From contig NW_027445626.1 in assembly GCF_035582795.1 (NCBI RefSeq), forward strand, positions 372,001 to 436,000: 64,000 bases of DNA. The letters run 5' to 3'. The notes under the pieces are model-generated. The model ran no database searches. It saw only the letters and a list, made by a program, of their open reading frames with translations, and was not told the origin of the DNA. Shown one piece after another: positions 35,729-44,800 of this stretch (positions are counted from its first letter, which is position 1; each line of letters opens with the position of its first letter). The translations under genes were made by a program, and so were the position numbers. Source of the stretch: Mycteria americana. Taxonomy: Eukaryota; Chordata; Aves; Ciconiiformes; Ciconiidae.

Positions 35729-37530
35729 GTAGGGTGGGGTGTCCCCCTTTTCTACCCCCATGTTTGTACCCCCATTTATAGCCCTTCCATTTATTACCCC
35801 CCATTTTTAGCCCCACCATTTATTGCCCCTCCTTTTTAGCCCCTCATTTATCATCCCCATTTATAACCCCCTCATTTATCACCCTGAATTATACCCCCCA
35901 AATTATAGCCCCTGTTTATCCACCCCATATATACCCCCTGTTTATACCCACCATCTATTACCCTCCCCATATATATCCTCCTATATACCCCCATATATAC
36001 CTCTCCCTGTATATTGTCTTTATACCTCCATATACACCCCTCCCCATATACACCCGCCCCATATGGACCCCTTCCCATATGGAACCCCCATTTATAGCCC
36101 CGATTTACAACCCCCTTTTTAACCCCCCCATTTATAACCCCATTTACAACCATCCGCACATATACCCCCTGTATATACCCCCATATATATACCCCCCGTA
36201 TATAACCCCATATACACCCCTGTATATAACCCCATATACATATAGTCGGCATACATAGCCCCGTATATACCCCCCTATATATACTCTCAATATATAAACC
36301 CATATCGTTTCCATATAATCCCCTTCCCATATATATGCCTCCCCTTACATAGCCCCTATATATACCCCCCATTTACCCCCACTCCTGTCCCACAGGGGAG
36401 GCGGAAGAACTTGGGGTCCCCCCCTGGCGGCAGCGCTGCCAGGTGAGAGTTTGGGGGTTCCTCGGGGGGGATGGGGGGAACACCCCCATGGACCCCCCCA
36501 GGTTGCTCTGTGGAGCCACCAAACTGCCCCAGGGACCACCAAATTACCCCTGCGGACACCAAATTACCCCCGGGTAATCCTAAAATGCCCCAGGGACTCC
36601 AAAACTGCCCCAGGGAAACAAAAAGTACCCCAGGGTCCTCTCAACCTACACCAGGAACCCAAAAATTACCCCCAGGGATTCCAAAAGTGCCTCTGGGACC
36701 CCCCAAATTCCCCAAGGGATCCCCAACTTCCCCAGGGATTCCCCAAACTACCCCCAAGGACCCCCAACATCCCTAGGGTCCCCCAAACTGCCCCGAAGGA
36801 TCCCAAATTAGACACAGGGACCACAAAACTGCCACTAAAGCCCCTTGAACTATCTTCATGGACCCCCAAAACTACCCCAGGGACCCCCAAACTGTCCCTA
36901 AGATCTTAAATTGCTTCCAGGGACCCCACATTAGGCCAGGGACCCACAAAACTACCCCTAAAGCCCCTCAAACTAAACCCAGGGACACACCAACTGGCCC
37001 AGGAGCCCCTAACCACCCCAGGCACCACAAAATTGCCCCAGCGACCCTGAAAACACCCCCAGTGACCAGGAAACAACCTCAGGGACCCCCAGATTACACC
37101 CAAGGACACCCCCAAACTGCCCCAGGCACCCCAAAACTGCCCCGGGACACCCCATCTTCCCCAGGGACTCCCAACATCTCCAGGGAGCCCCAGATTACAC
37201 CAAACCGCCCCAGGGACCCCACAAACTGCCCCAAGGGACCCCCAACAGATACCCAACTACCCCAGGGTCGCCAAGAATTACCACAGGGCTTCCACAAATC
37301 ACCCCCGAAAACCCCCCAAATCCTATCGCTGCTATAGACCCCCCTCCTCCACCTGCTAAAGAACCCACATCCCTACGTAGCCCCCACCCCCCTGATCCCC
37401 ATCCTCCCCCATAAGTAGTGACTGGGAGGCAGACCCCAAGGATGAAGATTTATGGGTGGAGCTGAAAAGGCTGTGGGAAATGAAGTTGGAGGTCACAGGG
37501 AGGTTTAGGGGGGAACCCCCACACTACTGA
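35551..37530 (+). CDS. 3' part of an unidentified spliced gene (three exons)
   Basis: Three exons, 35551-35728, 36396-36442 and 37416-37530, each have consensus splice borders and fit one reading frame. The first starts at phase 2 after TTTCTGCAG and ends at phase 0 before GTAGGG. The second (47 nt) starts at phase 0 after CCCACAG and ends at phase 2 before GTGAGA. The third completes the codon and runs to TGA at 37528-37530. About 112 codons result. The protein part is rich in Trp and Cys in exon 1 (FNWPCLKN, KAFCHKIKCWAWQLRQ), basic in exon 2 (GRRKNLG) and acidic then helical in exon 3 (DWEADPKDEDLW, ELKRLWEMKLEV). I do not recognise the family. Upstream exons are not visible, and the minisatellite at 34935 would lie in an intron. 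Both introns are made of tandem repeats. Confidence 0.55.
35745..36365 (+). repeat. ~14-16-bp CCCCATATATA-type satellite in an intron
   Basis: About 620 bp of degenerate units of the form CCCCATTTATA or CCCCATATATAC. It fills the intron between the first and second exons of the unidentified gene. Confidence 0.85.
36396..36442 (+). CDS. Unidentified gene, 47-nt exon
   Basis: Bounded by CTCCTGTCCCACAG and GTGAGA. It encodes GRRKNLGSPPGGSAA and lies in an island between two different tandem arrays. Confidence 0.5.
36505..37325 (+). repeat. ~21-bp tandem array (AGGGACCCCCAAACTGCCCC)
   Basis: About 38 diverged units with core AGGGACCCCCAAACTGCCCC. Because the unit is close to a multiple of three, long chance frames run through it. 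It fills the next intron of the unidentified gene. Two units make about 41-43 bp. Confidence 0.88.
37416..37530 (+). CDS. Unidentified gene, last coding exon
   Basis: It follows a pyrimidine-rich acceptor (CCTCCCCCATAAG) and reads 38 codons to TGA. The charged, probably helical sequence ELKRLWEMKLEVTGRF is unlike the repeats around it. No clear AATAAA follows within 300 bp. Confidence 0.5.
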
Positions 37531-38834
37531 ACCAGCTCCATCCTCTTGCTGGGCTCAGTGTCTGTACTGGGGGAACATCCAGACCTGCATGGGCTCACAC
37601 ATGCCCACACCCTGGCACACCCCAGAGCAGGGCTGTCTGCAAACCCTCACGGGGGCCATGGCCAAGGCAGGGAAGGGGTCGGGTGCTGGGGTGGGCAGTC
37701 AAAGCTGGGTGGCTGCAGGGGAATGAGGCACTGAGGTCGCTTGTGGAAACTGTGCCAGGAGGATGTTTCCCCAGCCCTGAATGCACCCTGTCCCAAGTGG
37801 TGGTTGCACAGCAGAGGTCTAGGGCCACATGTGGGGATGCAGGTGTGGGCCAGCCCAGGGACAGGGACAGGGATCTCAACAAAAGCCACGATGCTCCAAG
37901 AACCTCCCACACTGATGGAAACCCTAAATTGCCCTCAATCCCCAGCCAGGCAGGGCTGTCACCCCAGTCAGTGCGATTGCTGTGGAGACCCAAGAGACAT
38001 GCTGGGCTGGGAGGTGCAGGGCAGCCAGGACTGACCCCAGCACTCCCAGGAACCTCTCTGCAGCCACAGCAGCTCTCCACAGTTGGGACAAGACTCACTG
38101 ATGCTCTCTCCATGGCCAGGGGTCTCTTGAGGCTGTAGCCACTGGCACTGCCTGCTGGGAACCCCAGACCTAGTTCTGAGCCCCAGTGCCCTGCACCACA
38201 GCTCTTAGTACCTCCCCTCCCATACCACCATCCTCTCTCAGGAGCACCACCAAGTGCATTACTCCCTGACCAGGTATGCAGAGGAGCTGCTAGAGGTCTT
38301 CTCTGATCACCCATTCTGCCCCAAATGCTGCCTTGGTGTCAGCACACAGGCACCACCACATTCCCTCTGTGTTAGTTGCTGGGTGTCTCCACATGCCCTC
38401 CTCTGAGCCCAGGCAGGGACCCCCAGGGTGTCTCTCTGGTCAGAGCTGGCCACAATGCCTGGCTGTGCAGTCACAGGGGATCCTGGTGTTGCCACACTTG
38501 GAGAGAAGGTTGTGGTTGTCCTTGCTTACAGTAGGCATGAGGGTGTGTCTGGCAGTCAGGAAGGAAAGACAAGGACAAGAGACAATGTGGACAAGAAGCA
38601 GGCAAGGAAATTTCAAATGAGGTTTAAGGAAAAAATGTAAACATTTATAGTTGATTAGTACTGGGTCCACGGTCCAGGCATTCTCAAATCTCAAGTGGGA
38701 AAAGCACTCAACAACCTGATCTAACGGACAAGCTCTCCCTGCTCAGAGCAGAGCGTAGCACTGGACACCTCCACTGGTTCCTTCTGACTCTTCTTGGCAG
38801 CACCTCTGGAGATGGCCTAGCCTAGTCTAGAGCG
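37531..38834. other. Nothing recognised
   Basis: GC-rich with chance frames, including 239 codons on the minus strand at 37595-38314, which has no known motif. The 3' untranslated region of the unidentified gene would begin here. Confidence 0.4.
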
Positions 38835-41640
38835 GGATGCCCAATACAGGCTCCAGCTGGATTTTTAATATCTCCATGCATGGACACTCCACAACCTCTC
38901 TGGACAACCTGTTCCAGTGTTCAACCACCCTCACAGATGAAAGGTGTTTTCTTGTGTTGAGAGGGAAGTTCCTGTGCTTCCCTTGCTACCCCTTGTCTGT
39001 CACTGGGCACCACGGAGAAAAGCCTGGCTCCCTCTTCTTCATTCCCTCCCGTCAGGTATTGATACACATGGACAAGATCCCCATGAGCCTTCCCTTCTCC
39101 AGGCTAAACAGTCCCAGCTCTCTCAGCCTCTCCTCCTGAAGGATGCTTGTGTGCCTTCATCATCTTTGTGGCCCTTTGCTGGACTCGCTCCAGTCACTCC
39201 ATGTCTCTCTTGTACTGGGCAGCCCAGCACTGGACACAGCACTCCACACGTGGCTTCAGCAGTGCTGACTAGAGGGGAAGGATCACCTCTCTCCACCTGC
39301 TGGCAAACCTCTCCTGAACGCAGCCCAGGAGGTTGTCGGCCTGCTTTGCCACAAAGCCGCACTGCTGGCTCGTGGCCAGCTTGTTAGCCACCACGACCCC
39401 CTGATCCTTCTCTAGAAACCTGCTTTCCAGGCAGTCAGCCCCCAGCCCCCAGTACTGGTCCATGGCGTTATGCCTGCCCAGGGGCAGGACTTTGTCTTTC
39501 CCTTTGTTGAACTTGATGAGCTTCCTCTCTGCCCACTTCTCCAGCCTGCCTACATCCTTCTGAGCGGCAATGCAACCAGCCGCTGTACCAGCCACTCCTC
39601 CCAGTTCTGTATCATGCACAAACCTGCTCACGATGCCCCTGGTCCCATCCTCCAGGACTCCAATCAAAGGCTGAATAGAACGGGACCCATATCAACCCCT
39701 GGGCTACACCCCTGGTGATTATCCTCCAGCTGGACTTTGTGCCACTGGACACAGCCCTCTGGGATTCAGGCACTTTTCCATCCATCTCATTTTCCACTTC
39801 TCTAGTCCATACTTGCTCCGCTTGTCTACAGGGGTATCATGGGAGACAGGCTGACAGCTCCCTGCATCCTCCTCCTTGCCCTGCTTCAAGATAGGGTTTA
39901 CACTTGCTTTCTTCCAGTCCTCAGGAACCTCGCCCAATCCCCATGACCTGTCTCGTCCCACTCGGTGGGTTGCGAGATGGGTGAATCTTTTTGATTCCCC
40001 GGGGATTTGTGTACCGACAAAGGCCGATCTCTGCTTGGCAGAGCCGCCGGCCAGTAGAGTCACGACAATGACTCAGAGGAACAGTCAGACTAGCAAATTT
40101 ATTAACTAGCAAACTACAAACTTAACAAACTAGCAAGCTCAGTGAACCAACAGAGGCAATTTGGCAATGGAGCTATTTTCTGGGCAAGCCATCACAATTA
40201 ATCCAAAACTCATATGCCCAGATATATATATAGTGGAAGAGTAGAGAAAAAGAGAATTGAGAAAAGGAAAAGAGAAGAGAGGAAGATAAAGAAAAGGAAA
40301 GGTATCATCACCCTTGGATCCCGCGATGACGGTGACAGACGTGGCAATCCTCCGGTGATGGGTGCGCACCGTTCCCTGGGGAAGGAGTCTTTTTATACTC
40401 TAATCCCTGCCTCAGGTCACAGCCCTGGAGGATTTATGTTGCTCTGGTCCTCAAAGGGTTGCAGGCGCTGGGGGGAGGGGGGGAGGGCGTGGTTTGCGAG
40501 GAGTTTCATTCCAATTTTCCGGTGATTGTAGGCCCATTCCTTAGATAAAACTCTGTGTGACCTCTGGCCATAGATGGTAACTGTGCATCCTCCAACGCGC
40601 TCTTCTCATCCCGTGCTAGCCGACCTGCCGTCACCATGCAAATCACACCTCATCTCTCCACAGTGTTTGAGACATTGACTCTTTCAGTCTCTCACATGAC
40701 CTTTCCAACATGATGTCAAGTGGCCTTGCAATGACATCAGCCATCTTCCTCAGCACTCACCCTATGCATCCCGTCAGGTCCCAAGCACTTATGCACGTGC
40801 AGTTTCTTTAAATGTTCCCTAACCTGAGACTGCTGCACCAAGGGTAAGTCTTCCTTGCTCCTTGCCTCTGGTCTTGGGGGCCTGGCATTCCTGCAGGTTG
40901 GTCTTACCAGTAAACTCAGAGAGGAAGAAGGCATGGCCCTTTCTTGGCTCTTTCTTGGCCCTTTCTCTGCCCTCTGTCAGCAGGGTCCCTGCCCCACCTA
41001 GCAGCAGGCCCACATTTTCCCAAGCCTTCCTCTTGTTCCTGGCATTGTTGTTGAATCCTTGCTTGATGCCATTCACATCCAGACTGAATTACCAGATTGA
41101 GGTTGAGATGGACTTTGCCTTTCCTAACACTCTCGCTGAATGGTTGGGAGGTTCATGGAGCCCTCCAGAAGCCTCCTGAGTGTCTTGTGCCCTGCTGTGC
41201 TGCCCCTCAGGCAGATGTCTGACTGGGTAATGCCCCCCATGAGGACCAGGGCCTGCAAATGAGAACCTGCTTCTACTTGTCTGAAGAACGCCTCATCTGC
41301 TGCTTCTTCTTAATATGGTTGGTCCATAGCAGGTACCAACTACAATGCTATCCATGTTGCTCTGCCCACTAATCCTGATCCATCAGCTCTCATCTGGCTC
41401 ATGACCTGGCACTAGGCAGAGCTCCATGCTTTCCTTCTGCTCACTCACATACAGGACAACTTCCCCTCCTCACCGACCTGCCCCGTCCTTCCTAAAGAGC
41501 CTGCTTCCGTCCAGGGCCACCCTCCAGTGGTGTGAGCTATCTGCCTGTGTCTCGGGTATCTAAGTGAGATTGTAGCTCAGGAACTTCCCACAGACTCCTA
41601 ATTCCTCCTGTTTGCTGCCTCTGTGTGCACTGTGTGCATT
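38835..41640 (-). mobile_element. CR1 LINE, long copy split by a solo LTR
   Basis: The plus strand is antisense CR1 from the 3' end at about 38835 to the endonuclease region near 41640. Recognisable parts are the 3' end (38870-39150), the reverse transcriptase C-terminus (FNKGK...LPLGRHN, QQCGFVAKQADNLLGC), the RT middle at 39800-39950 and 40700-41080, and endonuclease text at 41300-41640. The copy lacks the 5' UTR and ORF1 and has many frame breaks. The LTR at 39949-40694 interrupts it. Confidence 0.85.
39949..40694 (-). mobile_element. Solo LTR inside CR1, with target-site duplication
   Basis: 746 bp beginning TGTCTC and ending CTCTCA on the plus strand, flanked by CATGACC at 39942-39948 and 40695-40701. 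On the minus strand it has a TATAAAA box near 40395 and AATAAA near 40100, so it is read as a minus-strand LTR. No internal retroviral region remains. It is a fossil younger than the CR1 it split. Confidence 0.82.
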
Positions 41641-42059
41641 CCTGTCGAGGCACATCAGAGGTGTGCCCAGCCATGCTGATTTCCCTGCTGAGATTGAGGG
41701 CTACTTGACAGGTGCCCATAAACAGCCCTGGCTGAACCCTTTGCTTCACCTCCAACTTCCTTCTTCCCTGTTTCCCCCCTCCCAGCTTCTTCCCTTTGGT
41801 CATCCTCCAACCCTCCCCTACAAGAAACCCACCTCTGTTTTCCCTTTGCCCACTGGCCCTGGCTTTGCTTGCCTGGTGCCTTCTGTTGGTGTTTCTGGGA
41901 TGGCTGCATTGTGAATTCTTACCTTGGTCTGCAAGTCCATTAGACTAGGACCTCCTTTTATTATCCGTCATGTCCTCATGCTGTCATCTTGTTAGAGGCA
42001 CCACAGGACAGGCTGAGCCACCTACACACACACATTAACAGCTGACACAATGAAGATTC
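41641..42059. other. Nothing recognised
   Basis: Pyrimidine-rich DNA between two CR1 pieces. It might be the 5' continuation of the minus-strand CR1, but I cannot match it. Confidence 0.35.
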
Positions 42060-42680
42060 ACTTCATGGGGACCTTGAGAAACTCTGGGATTCGTCCAACA
42101 GAAATTCACCAAGTTTTACATGGAGAAGTGTCCAGTCCTGCAGCCAGGACAGAATAACCCCATGTATCAGGGTAAGCTTGGAGCTGACCAGCTGAGGAGT
42201 GACCCTGAGGAGAAGGCCACAGTCACTTCAAGGGATGCTACAGAGGCCAGTGCAGCATGCTGACCATGAATAAGGCCAGCTGCATGTGGGGCTGAATTAG
42301 GAGGAGTGTGGCCACCCAGGCAAGGGGAGTTACCTCCCTCCTTGACTCAGCAGGGGTGTGGCCACATCTGAAATAATCTATGCTGGTGTGGGTCTCCATG
42401 TTCTGCAGGGGTGGGAAGAAGCTGGAGAAGGTTCAGAGGACATCTGCTAAGGCAGAGTTAAGGGGCTGAACACATGACTTGTGTGGAGAGACTGAGGGGC
42501 TTGGGATTCTTTTGCCTTGTGACATAGAGGCTCAGGGCAATGTCACAGTAGCCTGCAGCTGCTTGAAGGCTGCTTTCAGAGAGGATGAAGCTTTTCTTTG
42601 TAGAGGAAACAGCATGAGAAAGGAAAGAGTTAGAGCCTGAGCTTGGGCATGATCAAAAATTAAATGTCACTTGAAGGGTA
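42060..42680 (+). mobile_element. Old CR1-like LINE fragment
   Basis: Phrases such as 'aggacagaataaccccatgtatcagg', 'gggaagaagctggagaaggttcagaggac' and 'gagagactgaggggcttgggattcttttgcc' follow the order of a CR1-like 3' half. It is strongly diverged and probably older than the other copies. Confidence 0.6.
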
Positions 42681-43629
42681 GTGCTGTGGTGCAACTGGTC
42701 ACCGAGGGCAGTAAGGGGGGTGTGTCTGTGATGAGCCCATGGCTTTGTGTTTCAAAGACCTCAGTACAGGTAGGAATATGTGAGGGTGAGAGCAAGGTGG
42801 GGAAGTTAGGATAGTGTGTCTACAGCCTGCAGGGTACAGGCACAGGCGTGGGACAGTGTAGGACATCCTGTGGCAGAGATGGCTGGCAACGCTATCTGAA
42901 CAAGAACTGTTTTAGACAGAGAGATAGGAAGGGGTAGCTATAATCACAGTTAAGGAGCTGATTAAGGAGTTAATCTGACTTCTGAAAGATGGGGCAAGTT
43001 TCTAGTTTCCTGAAGCTCAAAGCAACAACCTGGTAGTTGGGAAGCATCTGAATGAACAAAAAGCAAGGCGATGAGGAAAACTCTCCCCAGCACAAGACTG
43101 CTGGCCCAGAGGCTCCTCAGGCTACTCCTGCTGCCCCTGCGACAGAACAGCCTGCCCCGAGCTGCTGCATGCAGAAGTAAGTTTCTCTTTGTGATTTCAC
43201 CCCACCATAAGCACAGAGTTGCTTCTTTGTTCTTCTCTAGGGATTTCCCCATCCCCAGGGCGCGTTTCCCAAGGCAGTGTGTCCATGCTGGCCTAGCCAG
43301 CCATTCCTTCCCGTCCCTGTGCTCCCTGCAGGGCCCTGAGCTGGCTGTGCTGCTCTGCAGGGCAAGTGGGCGGTGGTGCCTGGAACCCACAAGCAGACAA
43401 TCCCAGGCAGACCCCTGCTGATCATTCAGCACCTCCTGGGGCACTGGGCATGAAGGCTCAGCCCAGGCCCATTCCCTAACCCATGGCCCCATGCCCTCCT
43501 GCCCTCAGCCCATGGAGACCTTGAGCACAGCAGTACAGCTTTGTAAGTGCAAGTTTCTTCAGCCTGTCCTTCACTTCAGTTTTGCAAGAAGAGCCCAACC
43601 TCCAGACACCGGCACTGAGGAAATACCCT
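42681..43629. other. Non-coding; 42890-43100 resembles 58150-58350
   Basis: No gene supported. A ~200-bp piece with 'cctgaagctcaaagca' and '(a/g)aaggcaagg' words also occurs at 58150-58350 in the same orientation. An ATG at 43071 opens a Leu/Arg-rich frame ending at a GTAAGT donor, but the frame is not shared with the second copy. Confidence 0.4.
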
Positions 43630-43635
43630 TTTATT
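43630..43635 (-). promoter_or_regulatory. AATAAA polyadenylation signal of OR14 copy 2
   Basis: AATAAA on the minus strand about 210 bp beyond the stop of the OR14 gene. Its place matches that of the other OR14 copy. Confidence 0.5.
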
Positions 43636-43844
43636 GCAGAGAAGTGACACGGGAGGCCAGCTGTACCGTAGTACCAGACACACGTACAGAGTCCTCTGGG
43701 TCAGACAGGCTGGGTTCATGCCCCTGGAGAAGTGCTGTGGAGGCAGACGTTCCTGGATAAACTTGGTTATCACAGATAAAATACCCAAAGCACAGGAGGT
43801 TCCCGAGGTACATCGGAAGTCACTTGTGAAGAGACATGCGTAGC

Positions 43845-44777
43845 TTATTGCTGCTGACAGAAAAATAATTGAATCAATTTCTTCAGTGCATCTTTGAGCT
43901 CCTTATTCCTCGTGCTGTAGATGAGGGGGTTCACTGCTGGAGGTAGCACCGAGTACAGAACTGCCACCAACAGGTCCAGAGCTGATGAAAAGATGGAGGG
44001 GGGCTTCAGGTAGGCAAAGATGGCAGTGATCAAAAACAGGGAGACCACGGCCATGTGAGGAAGGCACATGGAAAACGCTTTGTGCCATCCATGTTTAGAC
44101 GGGATCCTCAGCATGGACCTGATGATCTGCACATAAGACAGCGCAATGAAAGCAAAACACCCTGAAGCTAGAGACAAACCAAACAGGAGAAGTCCAGCTT
44201 TCCTGAGGTAGGAGTGCGAGCAGATCTTGAGGATCTGGGGGATTTCACAGAAGAACTGGTTCACCTCATTGCCTTGGCAGAGTGGTATTGAAAATGTATT
44301 GGCAGTGTGCAGCACAGCATAGAGAAACCCACTGCCCCAGGCAGCTGCTGCCATGTGGACACAAGCTCTGCTGCCCAGGAGAGTCCTGTAGTGCAGGGGT
44401 TTGCAGATGGCAATGTAGCGGTCATAGGCCATGACAGTGAGAAGACAATACTCCCCTACCATGAAGAACAGAAAGAAAAAGACCCGTGCAGCACATCCTG
44501 TGTAGGAGATGGCCCTGGTGTCCCACAGGGAATCGGCCATGGCTTTGGGGACAGTGGTGGAGATGGAGCCCAGGTCAAGGAGGGAGAGGTTGAGGAGGAA
44601 GAAGTACACGGGGGTGTGGAGGTCGTGGTCGCAGGCTACGACGGTGATGATGAGTCCATTGCCCAGGAGGGCAGCCAGGTAGATGCCCAGGAAGAGCCAG
44701 AAGTGTAGGAGCTGCAGCTCCCGTGTGTCTGCGAATGCCAGGAGGAGGAAGTCTGTGATGGAGCTGGCATTGGACAT
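43845..44777 (-). CDS. Intact olfactory receptor, family 14 (OR14) type, copy 2
   Basis: 310 residues, uninterrupted. The start MSNASS is chosen as in copy 1. A pyrimidine tract ending in CAG, with the acceptor at 44800/44801, lies just upstream, so the longer frame to 44828 is intronic. Motifs: GNGLIITVVA (TM1), VYFFLLNLSLLDL (TM2, where the usual PMYFF is PVYFF), YTGCAARV (loop-1 cysteine), MAYDRYIAICKPLHY, SYVQIIRSML, KAFSMCLPHM (usual ST is SM) and NPLIYSTRNKEL. It differs from copy 1 at many scattered sites, mainly in the N-terminal part of TM3, TM5 and the C-terminus. This is expected for paralogues under divergent selection. It is eleven residues shorter than copy 1 at its C-terminus. 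The ligand is unknown. Confidence 0.95.
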   Translation of the reverse strand: MSNASSITDFLLLAFADTRELQLLHFWLFLGIYLAALLGNGLIITVVACDHDLHTPVYFFLLNLSLLDLGSISTTVPKAMADSLWDTRAISYTGCAARVFFFLFFMVGEYCLLTVMAYDRYIAICKPLHYRTLLGSRACVHMAAAAWGSGFLYAVLHTANTFSIPLCQGNEVNQFFCEIPQILKICSHSYLRKAGLLLFGLSLASGCFAFIALSYVQIIRSMLRIPSKHGWHKAFSMCLPHMAVVSLFLITAIFAYLKPPSIFSSALDLLVAVLYSVLPPAVNPLIYSTRNKELKDALKKLIQLFFCQQQ

Positions 44778-44800
44778 TAGCTTTCTCTGGGCACGGGGCA

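Noticed and set aside
35872-36372. 166-codon minus-strand frame rich in GYIRGVYIWGY
   Set aside because: It is a translation of the CCCCATATATA satellite.
35335-37325. CRISPR-like array
   Set aside because: Units are contiguous and diverged without unique spacers, and the DNA is from a bird. These are ordinary minisatellites.
36451-37337. Two plus-strand frames of ~150 codons with repeated PQTAPRDP-like text
   Set aside because: They are translations of the ~21-bp tandem array, whose unit is near a multiple of three. There is no non-repetitive sequence.
37595-38314. 239-codon minus-strand open frame
   Set aside because: GC-rich chance frame without recognisable domains, signal or splice borders.
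43071-43192. Possible signal-peptide exon (MRKTLPSTRLL...) followed by a GTAAGT donor
   Set aside because: The donor is good and the start Leu-rich, but it is also Arg-rich. The related segment at 58290 has no such frame, and no following exon was found.
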